Below are positions 5,056-5,056 of a stretch of 5,056 nucleotides of DNA, piece after piece. Source of the stretch: Halobacteria archaeon. GTDB lineage: Bacteria; Pseudomonadota; Gammaproteobacteria; UBA9214. The notes beneath the pieces were generated by a model. It had not been told where the DNA came from. It ran no database searches and saw nothing but the letters and a program-made list of their open reading frames with translations. The stretch is from contig JABDRC010000035.1 of assembly GCA_013041945.1 (NCBI GenBank), positions 1 to 5,056 of the forward strand, read 5' to 3'. The position numbers and the translations under genes are program-made. Positions within the stretch are counted from its first letter, which is position 1. Every line of letters begins with the position of its first letter.

Positions 5056-5056
5056 T

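Overview
The window looks like a piece of a proteobacterial chromosome, most likely gammaproteobacterial. The base composition is moderately GC-rich. The left edge holds the C-terminus of an NtrC-type nitrogen regulator with the highly conserved GWGRNTLTRK helix. All four central genes on the minus strand, and the large plus-strand gene, encode proteins with Sec signal peptides typical of a Gram-negative envelope.

Layout, left to right. (1) The 3' end of ntrC/glnG, plus strand, to 190. (2) A large plus-strand gene, 212-2239, encoding a 675-residue Cys-free (mature form) outer-membrane beta-barrel-like protein that ends in an SdrD-B/prealbumin-like domain. (3) A four-gene minus-strand cluster, read from 4778 down to 2211: a 199-aa pilin-like protein, an intercistronic hairpin, a 171-aa paralogous pilin-like protein, a 160-aa unrecognised exported beta-rich protein, and a 281-aa PapD-like periplasmic chaperone. 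The last three overlap one another by 4 and 26 nt. The chaperone gene converges on the barrel gene, and their 3' ends overlap by 29 bp. (4) A 151-bp intergenic stretch with a probable hairpin terminator and the pilin ribosome binding site. (5) At the right edge, minus strand, the last 41 codons of a gene whose tail resembles class-1 dihydroorotate dehydrogenases.

Interpretation. The central five genes read as a compact fibre-assembly or surface-structure locus: one abundant subunit, one related minor subunit, one accessory exported protein, a chaperone, and an outer-membrane barrel that would be the export or assembly platform. It resembles a chaperone-usher pilus locus, but no standard usher is present. 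The barrel protein is shorter than the usual roughly 800-900-residue ushers, lacks an obvious folded N-terminal chaperone-binding domain, has no cysteines, and carries a different C-terminal domain. The hairpin after the first subunit gene, together with the coupled overlaps downstream, would fit a transcript that makes much subunit and little of the rest. The functional assignment of the locus is inference; the gene layout, signal peptides, overlaps and hairpin are read directly from the sequence. No RNA genes, insertion sequences or CRISPR arrays were seen.
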